DNA of 64,000 nt from Verrucomicrobiota bacterium (lineage in GTDB: Bacteria > Verrucomicrobiota > Verrucomicrobiia > JADLBR01), in NCBI GenBank assembly GCA_029560585.1, contig JAKQKQ010000123.1, forward strand, positions 1 to 64,000. The letters run 5' to 3'. The position numbers and the translations under genes were made by a program. Below the pieces are notes generated by a model, which had not been told where the DNA came from, ran no database searches, and saw nothing but the letters and a program-made list of their open reading frames with translations. This document shows positions 17,517 to 25,099 of this stretch, one piece after another (positions within the stretch are counted from its first letter, which is position 1; the number at the start of each line of letters is the position of its first letter).

Positions 17517-17621
17517 GGATCCCGCCTTGTCAAAAAGTGGTATTTTTTTGGACGGAGTTGGATTGTCGGCCGCAGCATCGCGAGAGTAAAAGTGGATGTC
17601 AAAGAGATTGGAGAGCCTACG
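17517..17621. promoter_or_regulatory. divergent promoter region with shared leader block
   Basis: Between the XylR-type gene and a Gfo/Idh/MocA gene. At 17557-17595 it has GTTGGATTGTCGGCCGCAGC through GTAAAAGTGG, about 75 percent matching the block at 13535. It is a candidate operator for the adjacent regulator, or a leader retained after gene duplication. Confidence 0.4.
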
Positions 17622-18980
17622 ATGAACAAACTCACACGCCGCTCATTCCTGGAAACTTCGGGCAAAACCGCCGCCGGGATGGCGCTCGCCGGGACGACCC
17701 TATCGGCCGCGCGCGCCCAGCAGGTGGCGGGCGCGAACGAGAGGCCGAATGTCGCCCTGATCGGCTGTGGCGGCCGGGGGCGGTTCGTCATCCGAGTCAT
17801 GATCGAGGAGGGCGGGGCCAATTGCGCCGCCCTCTGCGACCTGAGCGATGACCGCCTCGAAAAATGCTGGCAGTTCATCTCGGAGCCGCAGAAGACCAAA
17901 CCGCGGCTCGAAAAGGACTACCGGAAGATCCTCGACGCAAAAGATATCGACGCGATCGTCATCGCGACCCCGGACATCTGGCACGCCCCGCTGGCGATCA
18001 TGGCCTGCCAGGCGGGCAAGGACGTCTACGTCGAGAAGCCGCACTCGCACAACATCTGGGAGAGCGGCAAGATGGTCGAGGCCGCGCGCAAGTACAACAA
18101 GATCGTCCAGGTGGGGACCCAGAACCGCTCCAAGGAGTACAACCTCGCGGCGCGGGAGATCGTGAGGAGCGGGAAACTGGGGAAGATCGGCCTGGTCAAG
18201 GTGTTCAACCTGAAATCCGGCAACGCCTTCAAGCTGGGCGATCCGGGCACGCAGCCGCCGGGGTTCGATTGGGACCGCTGGCTGGGGCGCGCGCCGGTGC
18301 GGCCCTATCACCAGCAGATCTTCTCGGGGGGCTGGCATAACTACTGGGACTTCTGCGGCGGCGACACGTGCGACGATGGCATCCACCAGATCGATCTCGC
18401 CCTGATGCTCATGGGCGACCCGGGCTTCCCGACGAACGTCCGATCCATCGGCGGACGATACGCCCACAGGGGCGATGACTCCGAGGTGCCCGATGTCCAG
18501 ATCAGCAACTGGGACTTCGGGTCGTTCGTGATGACCTTCGAGCTCTCGGGATACCCTAAATACATGGAGAAGAGCAGCGACGCGCTGCGCCGCAAGACCC
18601 TGGTGCCCGATTGGACCCAGAACTCCACGCGCATCGAGCTCTACGGCTCGGAGCTCCTGATGATCGTGGGCCGGCACGGCGGCGGCTTCGTCGTCGAGCA
18701 GTCCAAGTCGCGCATCGTTGAGAAGATGCTCGGCGAGGCTGGCGATGCGGAGCACTACAAGAATTTCCTGGAGTGCATCAAGGGCAGGAAGAAGCCGAAC
18801 GCGGACATCTCCATCGCACACGCGAGCAACGTGATCGCGCACATGAGCAACATCGCGCATCGCGTCGGCAACGTGGCGCTGAAGTACGATGCCGAGAAGG
18901 TGTGCTTCGACAACGAGCGGGCCAACAAGTTCATCAAGCCCGAATACCGCAAGGGCTACGAGATCCCCGAGAATGTCTGA
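17622..18980 (+). CDS. Tat-exported Gfo/Idh/MocA oxidoreductase 2
   Basis: A 452-residue protein with a Tat signal (LTRRSFLETSGKTAAGMALA), a Rossmann motif (LIGCGGRGRFVI) and the catalytic motif EKP in YVEKPHSHN. The C-terminal domain is complete (GGDTCDDGIHQIDLALMLMG; EHYKNFLECIKGRKKPNADI). It is a NAD(P)-dependent sugar or inositol-type oxidoreductase or a GH109-like hydrolase; the sequence alone does not decide. The ATG at 17622 has GGAG eight bases upstream, and the signal peptide begins there; upstream extension of the frame is spurious. It overlaps the following beta-helix gene by eight bases (ATGTCTGA), so the two are an operon. The divergent XylR-type regulator probably controls both. 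Confidence 0.85.
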   Translation: MNKLTRRSFLETSGKTAAGMALAGTTLSAARAQQVAGANERPNVALIGCGGRGRFVIRVMIEEGGANCAALCDLSDDRLEKCWQFISEPQKTKPRLEKDYRKILDAKDIDAIVIATPDIWHAPLAIMACQAGKDVYVEKPHSHNIWESGKMVEAARKYNKIVQVGTQNRSKEYNLAAREIVRSGKLGKIGLVKVFNLKSGNAFKLGDPGTQPPGFDWDRWLGRAPVRPYHQQIFSGGWHNYWDFCGGDTCDDGIHQIDLALMLMGDPGFPTNVRSIGGRYAHRGDDSEVPDVQISNWDFGSFVMTFELSGYPKYMEKSSDALRRKTLVPDWTQNSTRIELYGSELLMIVGRHGGGFVVEQSKSRIVEKMLGEAGDAEHYKNFLECIKGRKKPNADISIAHASNVIAHMSNIAHRVGNVALKYDAEKVCFDNERANKFIKPEYRKGYEIPENV

Positions 18981-20370
18981 GGCAGCGGGAAGGGGTTGGC
19001 CCAGGCAATGTGGCCGACTGCCCGCGCCGCTGCCGTTGGTGGCGGCCGTCGGGTGGGCTTTGTTCACCACGGTCGCCGCACGCGCCGCGGATGATCTGGC
19101 CCTCGCGGGCGACGGCAGGACCGATGACACCGCGGCCCTGCAACGCCTGGTGGACCGCGGTGGGCCGGTGACATTGCCGCGCGGCACCTTTCGAATCACC
19201 CGCCCCGTTACCGCGGCATTGGATCGCGTGGGCCCGCTCTCCATCGCGGGCGGCGGCACCGCCACGCTATTGATGGAGGGTCCAGGGCCGGCCCTGCACC
19301 TGATCGGCACGCACGGCGGCACGGCCGGCCCCTCCTCGTTCAAACCCGAGGTGTGGCCGCATGAGCGGACGCCGATGATCGATGGCCTGGAGATCGTCGG
19401 CCGCCATCCGCAGGCAGTCGGCATCCGCATCGAGGGCACCATGCAGGCGACGGTCACCCGGGTCACGGTGCGCGAGGCGCTGCACGGCCTGCATCTCGTG
19501 CGGCGTAACCGGAACGTGATCATCTCCGAATGCCATCTCTACAACAACCGGGAGGTCGGCCTGCTGCTCGAGGACCTCAACCTCCACCAGATCAACGTCG
19601 GCAACTGCCACATCAGCTACAACGCCGGCGGCGGGATCGTCGTCCGCAACAGCGAGATCCGAAATCTCCAGATCGGCACCTGCGACATCGAGGCCAACAT
19701 GTCGCGCTCCCCGGGGGCACCCCCGGCCGCCAATATACTCATCGACACAACGAGTGGATCAGTCCGCGAAGGCGCGATCGTCGGGTGCACGCTGCAGCAC
19801 ACCGCGGGGGGGACCAACTCGGCCAACATCCGCTTCGTGGGCCGAAGCGCCGCCGAACCGCATAAGGCCGGGATCTTCCAGATAGGCCACAACGTGCTCA
19901 GCGACGTCCAGGCGAACATCCACCTGAAGCATGCCCGCGGCGTCACCATCACGGGGAATCACTTCATGGGGGCCGCCAGTCACAATCTGCTGGTCGAGGA
20001 CTGCTCGAACATCCTGCTGGGCTCGAACCTCTTCGATCGCAACCCCGACTACCCTCCGGGCAGCCGCGACGGCCTGCTCTTCTCCGGATGCGCCGATTGC
20101 ACGCTCGTGGGCCTGCAGATCAACGGCACGCTGGCGGACGGCGCCGGGCTCATCCTGCGCGACTGCCGCCGCATGAACGTCACCGGTTGCACCATCCTGA
20201 ATTGCGCCAACGGTGGCGTGCTCGTGGAGAACTGCGAGCGAGTGCGCGTATCCGACTGCATCGTGGAGGACAATCGCCCCGCGGGTGGAAGGGCCGCGCC
20301 TATCCGCATCGTCGGCGGCAAGGGCAACCAGATCGCCGACAACCTGCTCCCGGATACCGCCCCGCCATGA
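18973..20370 (+). CDS. secreted right-handed beta-helix protein
   Basis: A 465-residue protein with a signal peptide (PLPLVAAVGWALFTTVAARA) and an opening motif DGRTDDTAALQRLVDRGGPV followed by LPRGTFRIT. This motif is typical of pectate-lyase-3 and polygalacturonase-like beta-helices. The rest is a run of NosD/PbH1-type coils (ISECHLYNNREVGLLLEDLN, VTITGNHFMGAASHNLLVED, CTILNCANGGVLVENCERVR). Such folds bind or cleave acidic polysaccharides. No catalytic triad of a known lyase family is evident to me, so the activity is open. The start ATG lies inside the last codons of the upstream oxidoreductase gene (eight-base overlap), implying translational coupling. Confidence 0.75.
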   Translation: MSEAAGRGWPRQCGRLPAPLPLVAAVGWALFTTVAARAADDLALAGDGRTDDTAALQRLVDRGGPVTLPRGTFRITRPVTAALDRVGPLSIAGGGTATLLMEGPGPALHLIGTHGGTAGPSSFKPEVWPHERTPMIDGLEIVGRHPQAVGIRIEGTMQATVTRVTVREALHGLHLVRRNRNVIISECHLYNNREVGLLLEDLNLHQINVGNCHISYNAGGGIVVRNSEIRNLQIGTCDIEANMSRSPGAPPAANILIDTTSGSVREGAIVGCTLQHTAGGTNSANIRFVGRSAAEPHKAGIFQIGHNVLSDVQANIHLKHARGVTITGNHFMGAASHNLLVEDCSNILLGSNLFDRNPDYPPGSRDGLLFSGCADCTLVGLQINGTLADGAGLILRDCRRMNVTGCTILNCANGGVLVENCERVRVSDCIVEDNRPAGGRAAPIRIVGGKGNQIADNLLPDTAPP

Positions 20371-20455
20371 GCACGCACGCCCGCGCCACGATGATCACGG
20401 CACGGGCCTCGTGCAGGCGACGTTCCGTTCCAGAATCCCCAAGGAGGACCCCATC

Positions 20456-21808
20456 GTGAAACAGCCACCCGAATTGACACGCAGAGGATTCATCCGGGCC
20501 ACCGCAGCGATGCTCGGCGCCCCATGCATCCTCCCGGCATCGGCCAGCGGCACCGTCGCCCCGAGCAACCGCATCAACGTCGCGATGATCGGCACGGGCA
20601 ACCAGGGCTCCCAGGATACCCGCGCGTTCCTCGCGGAGCCGGACGTCCAGGTCGTCGCCGTCTGCGACGTGAACCGCGCAAGCTACGGCTACAAGACCGA
20701 CCAGCAGTTCCTCGGCCGCGAGCCAGTCCGCGCGATGGTGGAGAAGCATTACGCCGAACAGCGGCGCTCGGGGACATACCATGGCTGCGATGCCTATCGC
20801 GATTTCCGCGAGGTGCTGGCCCGCAAGGACGTGGATGTCGTGGCGATCGTCACGCCTGACCACTGGCACGCGACGATGGCGATCATGGCGGCGAGGGCCG
20901 GCAAGGATATCTATTGCGAGAAACCGCTCAGCCTGACGGTCGAGGAGGGCCGGGCGATGGCCGATGCCGTGCGCCGCCACGGCGTCGTGCTCCAAACCGG
21001 CAGCCACCACCGCTCGGCACCACGGTTGAGGTTCGTCTGCGAGCTCGTTCGAAACGGCCGCATCGGCGAATTGAAACGGATGACCGCGTATGTCCCCGGT
21101 TGGAACAAGACCGGCCCGACCGCCGCGTGGAAGCCGATGCCGGTTCCCGAGGGTTTCGACTACGACATGTGGCTCGGCCCCGCACCGTGGGAACCGTACC
21201 ACAAGGACAGGTGCCTCTATAACTTCCGGTTCATCCTCGACTACTCGGGCGGACAGGTGACCAACACCGGCGCGCACTCGCTCGACCTGGCGCAATGGGC
21301 CAATGGCACCGATCACTCCGGCCCCGTCGAGGTCGAAGACGCCGGCAGCGAATTTCCCACCGACGGCCTCTTCAACGTCGCCACAAAAGTCCACTTCCGC
21401 GCCCGCTACGCCAACGGCGTCGAACTGGAATGCGCGCAGAGCGACGAGCCCATCGCCTGCCGCTTCGAGGGCACCGAGGGCTTCGTCCAAACCGGCTTCT
21501 GGACGGCCGGCTTCCTCTGCGACCCGCCATCCCTCAGGACTGCGATCATCGGTCCCAGCGACATCCACCTCGGCTCCGGCACCAACCACTTCCGCAACTT
21601 CCTCGATTGCGTCAAGAACCGCCGCGAGCCACTGGCCCCGGTCGAGGTCGGCCACCGCACCGCCACGCTCTGCCACATCGGCAACATCGCCATGCGCCTG
21701 AAGCGCAACCTGCGCTGGGACCCCACCACAGAACGATTCACGAACGACGACCTCGCCAATCACCTGCTGGGCCGCAGCTACCGCGCACCCTGGTCGCTCG
21801 CCGGATAA
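20456..21808 (+). CDS. Tat-exported Gfo/Idh/MocA oxidoreductase 3
   Basis: A 450-residue protein beginning at a GTG preceded by a perfect AAGGAGG eight bases upstream, which fixes the start. Tat signal ELTRRGFIRATAAMLGAP; Rossmann motif MIGTGNQGSQDT; catalytic EKP in IYCEKPLSLTVEEG; VTPDHWHATMAIMAARAGKD is the usual stretch before it. The C-terminal domain contains DYSGGQVTNTGAHSLDLAQW and NHFRNFLDCVKNRREPLAPV. It is of the type abundant in PVC genomes and acts on exported or periplasmic sugars or polyols; the substrate is unknown. It lies 85 bases after the beta-helix gene and may share its transcript or have its own promoter. Confidence 0.85.
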   Translation: MKQPPELTRRGFIRATAAMLGAPCILPASASGTVAPSNRINVAMIGTGNQGSQDTRAFLAEPDVQVVAVCDVNRASYGYKTDQQFLGREPVRAMVEKHYAEQRRSGTYHGCDAYRDFREVLARKDVDVVAIVTPDHWHATMAIMAARAGKDIYCEKPLSLTVEEGRAMADAVRRHGVVLQTGSHHRSAPRLRFVCELVRNGRIGELKRMTAYVPGWNKTGPTAAWKPMPVPEGFDYDMWLGPAPWEPYHKDRCLYNFRFILDYSGGQVTNTGAHSLDLAQWANGTDHSGPVEVEDAGSEFPTDGLFNVATKVHFRARYANGVELECAQSDEPIACRFEGTEGFVQTGFWTAGFLCDPPSLRTAIIGPSDIHLGSGTNHFRNFLDCVKNRREPLAPVEVGHRTATLCHIGNIAMRLKRNLRWDPTTERFTNDDLANHLLGRSYRAPWSLAG

Positions 21809-21910
21809 CCAGCCCCCCTCCCCACCCGGCCCCCGCGGACCGCGCCCCCTTTGGCGGCAGCCCGCACCCCGGGTCCACTTCGCGGGCCAGCCAGGCGCCC
21901 AAAAATGCGC

Positions 21911-21966
21911 TTGACGCGGGCCACGGTTTATATAACTTACCCCATAAGGTTAATCATATTTGCGCC
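21911..21966 (+). promoter_or_regulatory. candidate promoter and Rrf2 operator
   Basis: TTGACG (21911-21916) and TATAAC (21931-21936) resemble a sigma-70 promoter, but the 14-base spacer is short. An imperfect dyad AACTTA-CCCCA-TAAGGTT follows immediately. The string TTATATAACTTACC (21928-21941) recurs as TTATATGACTAAGCC at 22381, in front of the next gene. Autoregulation by the Rrf2 protein is the natural reading. Confidence 0.45.
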
Positions 21967-22368
21967 ATGAAACTCACCGCGCGAAGCGAATACGCCCTGC
22001 TGGCGCTCCTGCGACTGGCCCGCGAGAAGTCCGACGGCTACGTGACCGTCGAGACCATCGCGAGGGCGCAGCGGATCCCGCCCAAGTTTCTCGAACAACT
22101 GCTGCTCGCGCTGAAGCGCGCCAAATACGTTCGCAGCCAGAAGGGCCAGGGCGGGGGCTACCGCCTCGCCCAGCCCGCGAAGTCAATCTCCCTGGCGCAG
22201 GTCATCCGGCTCTTCGACGGCGCCCTCGCCCCAACGGACTCCGTCAGCGAATACTTCTATGAGCCAACGCCGATCGAAAAGGAGAAGGGTCTCGTGAAGG
22301 TGTTCCGGCAAATCCGGAATTTCGTGTCCGACACGCTGGAGGGGACGACGCTCGCCGACGTCATGTGA
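21967..22368 (+). CDS. Rrf2-family transcriptional regulator without cluster cysteines
   Basis: A 133-residue winged-helix protein (MKLTARSEYALLALLRLARE; IARAQRIPPKFLEQLLLALK; SQKGQGGGYRLAQPAKSIS). This is the canonical Rrf2 N-terminal fold of IscR, NsrR, CymR and RsrR. IscR and NsrR sense Fe-S state through three cysteines in the C-terminal half. This protein contains no cysteine at all, so it cannot hold such a cluster by cysteine ligation and may sense something else, as CymR does through a partner protein. It heads an operon for sulfur and metal-cluster handling. The frame continues upstream to 21295, but only the ATG at 21967 gives the family N-terminus. Confidence 0.85.
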   Translation: MKLTARSEYALLALLRLAREKSDGYVTVETIARAQRIPPKFLEQLLLALKRAKYVRSQKGQGGGYRLAQPAKSISLAQVIRLFDGALAPTDSVSEYFYEPTPIEKEKGLVKVFRQIRNFVSDTLEGTTLADVM

Positions 22369-22380
22369 TCTTTTGCCGCA

Positions 22381-22395
22381 TTATATGACTAAGCC
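22381..22395 (+). promoter_or_regulatory. second copy of the TTATAT operator-like motif
   Basis: TTATATGACTAAGCC lies between the Rrf2 gene and the ATPase gene and matches the motif at 21928 at 12 of 15 positions. It is a candidate Rrf2 binding site controlling the downstream genes separately. A GGAG follows eight to ten bases before the ATG at 22417. Confidence 0.35.
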
Positions 22396-22416
22396 GATGG
22401 GATAGGAGATGTACAC

Positions 22417-23202
22417 ATGATAAAGACGATAACGATACTGGGCGGACACGGCCGCGACGGCCAAAGGGAGCCGGTCGAACAGATCGAGCTGAAGATGGGT
22501 GACGTGGCGAGCATCGTTGGGCCCACGGGCTCTGGAAAGACCACGCTGATCAACGACATCGAACTATTCGCCAATGCGAACACGCCGACGGGTCGCCGCA
22601 TCCTGATCAACGGCCAGGTCGCGCCCGCAGAATACCGCGACAATCCGGCCCGCAACCCGATCGCGCTGATAACCCAGCACACGACATTCCTCGCGGACCT
22701 TCCTGTGAACGAATTCCTGACGACGCACGCGAGGATCCGGACGACCGACCACAGCCAGGTCGACGCGCTGGTGGGCAAGGCTCTCTCTTTCGCAAACCAG
22801 CTCACGGGCGAACCGATCCTGGTGCACAGCCGCATGACGGAGCTCTCCGGCGGGCAGACGCGCGCCCTGCTCATCGCCGACGCGACGATCATCTGCAACA
22901 CGCCGATCGTCCTCCTGGACGAGGTCGAGAACGCGGGCATCCACCGCACCCGCGCGCTGGAGCTGCTTCGCCAGTACCAAAAGATCTTCATCTTCGTGAC
23001 GCACGACCCCCGCATCGCCCTTCTGTCCGATTACAGGATCGTGATCGGCGGTGGCTCCATGACTCAGGTCCTCCACACCGACGAGCACGAGCGCGCCTGC
23101 TCCGTTCGCGTCAGCAGGCTCGATGACCTGCTGTCGGGCCTGCGCGACCGGATTCGCATCGGCGGGCGCCTGACCGCGGAGATGATGGAGGAGTTCTCTT
23201 GA
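22417..23202 (+). CDS. ABC-type ATPase without membrane partner
   Basis: A 261-residue soluble ATP-binding cassette protein. Walker A GPTGSGKT is at residues 35-42, the signature LSGGQ at about 144-148, Walker B IVLLDEVENAG follows, and the switch His is in FVTHDPRIALLSDY. No transmembrane permease gene adjoins it. The order of genes around it (Rrf2, GTPase, NifS, Fe-S protein) suggests it drives an assembly or transfer step, as the soluble ABC ATPase SufC does in Fe-S biogenesis. It is not an obvious SufC, having an unusual N-terminus (TITILGGHGRDGQREPVEQI) and a C-terminal extension after residue 215. It overlaps the next gene by four bases (TTGA). Confidence 0.8.
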   Translation: MIKTITILGGHGRDGQREPVEQIELKMGDVASIVGPTGSGKTTLINDIELFANANTPTGRRILINGQVAPAEYRDNPARNPIALITQHTTFLADLPVNEFLTTHARIRTTDHSQVDALVGKALSFANQLTGEPILVHSRMTELSGGQTRALLIADATIICNTPIVLLDEVENAGIHRTRALELLRQYQKIFIFVTHDPRIALLSDYRIVIGGGSMTQVLHTDEHERACSVRVSRLDDLLSGLRDRIRIGGRLTAEMMEEFS

Positions 23203-23900
23203 AACTGGTCATCTGCGCGGGGCCGGCCACCACCGGCAAAACATCGGTCCTCCGGCACATGATCCGGAAATTGATCGACGCCGGCGATCGCGTGGTCTTC
23301 CTGAAGATCGATGTCCAATACGCCGAGGAGGACGAGCAATTCGCCCGGGAGTTTGGGATCCCGACGAAAAAGGTCTATTCGGGCGAACTCTGTCCCGATC
23401 ACTGCAACGTGATGGTGCTGGGCGACGCGCTCCAGTGGGCCAACAGGACCGGCAGCACCGCGCTGGTGGTGGAAACCGCGGGCCTCTGCCTGCGCTGTTC
23501 CCCCTATGTGGACACCGGGCTCGGGATGATCGTGCTCGAGGCCACGAGCGGAATGAACCTCCCCCTGAAGGTTGGGCCGATGCTATCGCTGGCCGATGTC
23601 GCGGTGGTGACCAAGATCGACCGCGTCTCCCAGGCGGAGCGCGAGGTCTTCCGCGCTCGGATCCAGGATGTCGCACCCTCGGTGCGCATCCGCGAGGTCA
23701 ATGCCCTCCACGGGATCGGCATCGACCCGCTGGTGGACATGGTCCGCTCCTCCCCGGACGCGGCGGGCCGCATGCTGCTTCGGGGCAATCCCCCGGTCGG
23801 CACGTGCACCATCTGCGTCGGTAAAAAGGAAGTTGGGTGGCAGTCGCATTTCGGTGTCGTCCGCCCGCTGGAGAATCAGGTGTTCTACCGGGGCGAATAG
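23199..23900 (+). CDS. HypB/UreG-like SIMIBI GTPase with CxxC pairs
   Basis: A 233-residue P-loop GTPase of the type that inserts metals into enzymes. G1 is GPATTGKTS (8-16), the switch region VVETAGLCLRC corresponds to VVENVGNLVCP of HypB, G4 is TKID (138-141), and NALHGIGID resembles the G5 end. It has three cysteine pairs, C65-x3-C69, C97-x2-C100 and C203-x2-C206, well placed for metal or cluster binding. The start is TTG preceded by GGAGGAG at seven bases and overlaps the stop of the ATPase (TTGA). No hydrogenase, urease or CO dehydrogenase genes are in the window, so the client enzyme is unknown. The next gene starts two bases after the stop. Confidence 0.8.
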   Translation: MKLVICAGPATTGKTSVLRHMIRKLIDAGDRVVFLKIDVQYAEEDEQFAREFGIPTKKVYSGELCPDHCNVMVLGDALQWANRTGSTALVVETAGLCLRCSPYVDTGLGMIVLEATSGMNLPLKVGPMLSLADVAVVTKIDRVSQAEREVFRARIQDVAPSVRIREVNALHGIGIDPLVDMVRSSPDAAGRMLLRGNPPVGTCTICVGKKEVGWQSHFGVVRPLENQVFYRGE

Positions 23901-23902
23901 CC

Positions 23903-25084
23903 ATGGCCTTGCGGATCTATATGGACCATGCGGCCACCACGCCCGTGGACCCGCGCGTCGCTTCGGCGATGGAGCCGTACCTGCGGGCCGAGTTTGGCAA
24001 CGCATCCAGCCTGCACGAACCCGGCAGGAGGGCACGCGCCGCCGTTGAGGAGGCGCGGGAGCGGGTGGCCGCCCTGATAAGTGCGTCACCGGACGAGATC
24101 GTCTTCACGGCGAGCGGCACCGAGTCCAACAACATGGCGCTGGCTGGCACCGCCGATGCCTCGGGTTTATCGGGCGCCCGCATCATAACCAGCGCGATCG
24201 AACACCCGTCCGTCCTAGAGACGGCGCGCCACCTTTCGCGGCGCGGGACGATGGTCACGAGCCTGCCCGTAAATGACGAGGGGCTCGTGGATCCGGCCGC
24301 GCTGTTGGCGGCGCTGCGCCCGGAAGTGCGCCTGATCTCGATCATGGCGGCCAACAACGTTGTCGGAACCATTCAGTTCTTGACCGAATTGGCCCAAATG
24401 GCCCGCGAGTCCGGCGTCCTGTTTCACACGGACGCGGTGCAGGCGGCAGGCAAGATCCCCCTGAACGTGCGGGAGACGCCCGTCGATCTGATGTCGATTT
24501 CCGCCCACAAGCTCCACGGGCCGAAGGGCGTCGGCGCACTGTACGTCCGCAGGGGCGCAAGGATCGAACCCCTGATTCGCGGCGGCGGCCAGGAGCGCGG
24601 GCTGCGTTCCGCCACGGAAAATGTCGCCGGGATCGTGGGCTTCGGTTGCGCGGCCGAGCTGGCGCGTACCACGATGGCCGCCGAAAACGTCAAGCTTGTC
24701 GCGCTGCGCGACCGCATCATCGGGGCGGTGATCGAGCGAGTCCCGGGCACCAACCTGATCGGCCATCCGACCCGGCGTCTCCCGGGGCACATCTGCCTTG
24801 GGTTTCACGGCCTGGAGGGCGAGGCCATCAAGCTTCTGCTGGAGTTGGACGAGGCGGGAATCGCCATATCGTCGGGCAGTGCCTGCAGCGCGCACCACGC
24901 GGGCGAACCGTCGCACGTTCTGCTGGCGATGGGCTTCGACCCGGTCTGCGCGCGCGGCTCGCTCAGAATCACATTGGGCCGATTCAACACCCACAAGGAA
25001 GTCGATCGACTTCTGAAGATTCTACCCAACGCCGTGGCCTCCCTGCGTCCAGGGATGACGCGTTGCGCCACGACAAAGCCATGA
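23903..25084 (+). CDS. cysteine desulfurase, NifS/IscS type
   Basis: A 393-residue PLP enzyme that takes sulfur from L-cysteine as a persulfide for cluster assembly or thiolation. It begins YMDHAATTPVDPRV, has the PLP lysine in SAHKLHGPKG and the active-site cysteine in SSGSACSAHHAGEPSHVL, and RGGGQERGLRSATENVAGIV lies between them. The short active-site loop without a long insertion and overall length place it with the NifS/IscS group I enzymes. ATG 23903 gives the family N-terminus; the frame upstream from 23837 overlaps the GTPase and is ignored. Placed third of four structural genes in the Rrf2-led operon, it is the sulfur donor of that system. Confidence 0.9.
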   Translation: MALRIYMDHAATTPVDPRVASAMEPYLRAEFGNASSLHEPGRRARAAVEEARERVAALISASPDEIVFTASGTESNNMALAGTADASGLSGARIITSAIEHPSVLETARHLSRRGTMVTSLPVNDEGLVDPAALLAALRPEVRLISIMAANNVVGTIQFLTELAQMARESGVLFHTDAVQAAGKIPLNVRETPVDLMSISAHKLHGPKGVGALYVRRGARIEPLIRGGGQERGLRSATENVAGIVGFGCAAELARTTMAAENVKLVALRDRIIGAVIERVPGTNLIGHPTRRLPGHICLGFHGLEGEAIKLLLELDEAGIAISSGSACSAHHAGEPSHVLLAMGFDPVCARGSLRITLGRFNTHKEVDRLLKILPNAVASLRPGMTRCATTKP

Positions 25085-25099
25085 AGAAAGGGAATCGAA

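Noticed and set aside
17700-19523. 607-residue open frame on the minus strand
   Set aside because: Antisense to a Gfo/Idh/MocA gene and the beta-helix gene, both of which have clear motifs.
20300-21763. 487-residue open frame on the minus strand
   Set aside because: Antisense to the third Gfo/Idh/MocA gene; no family character.
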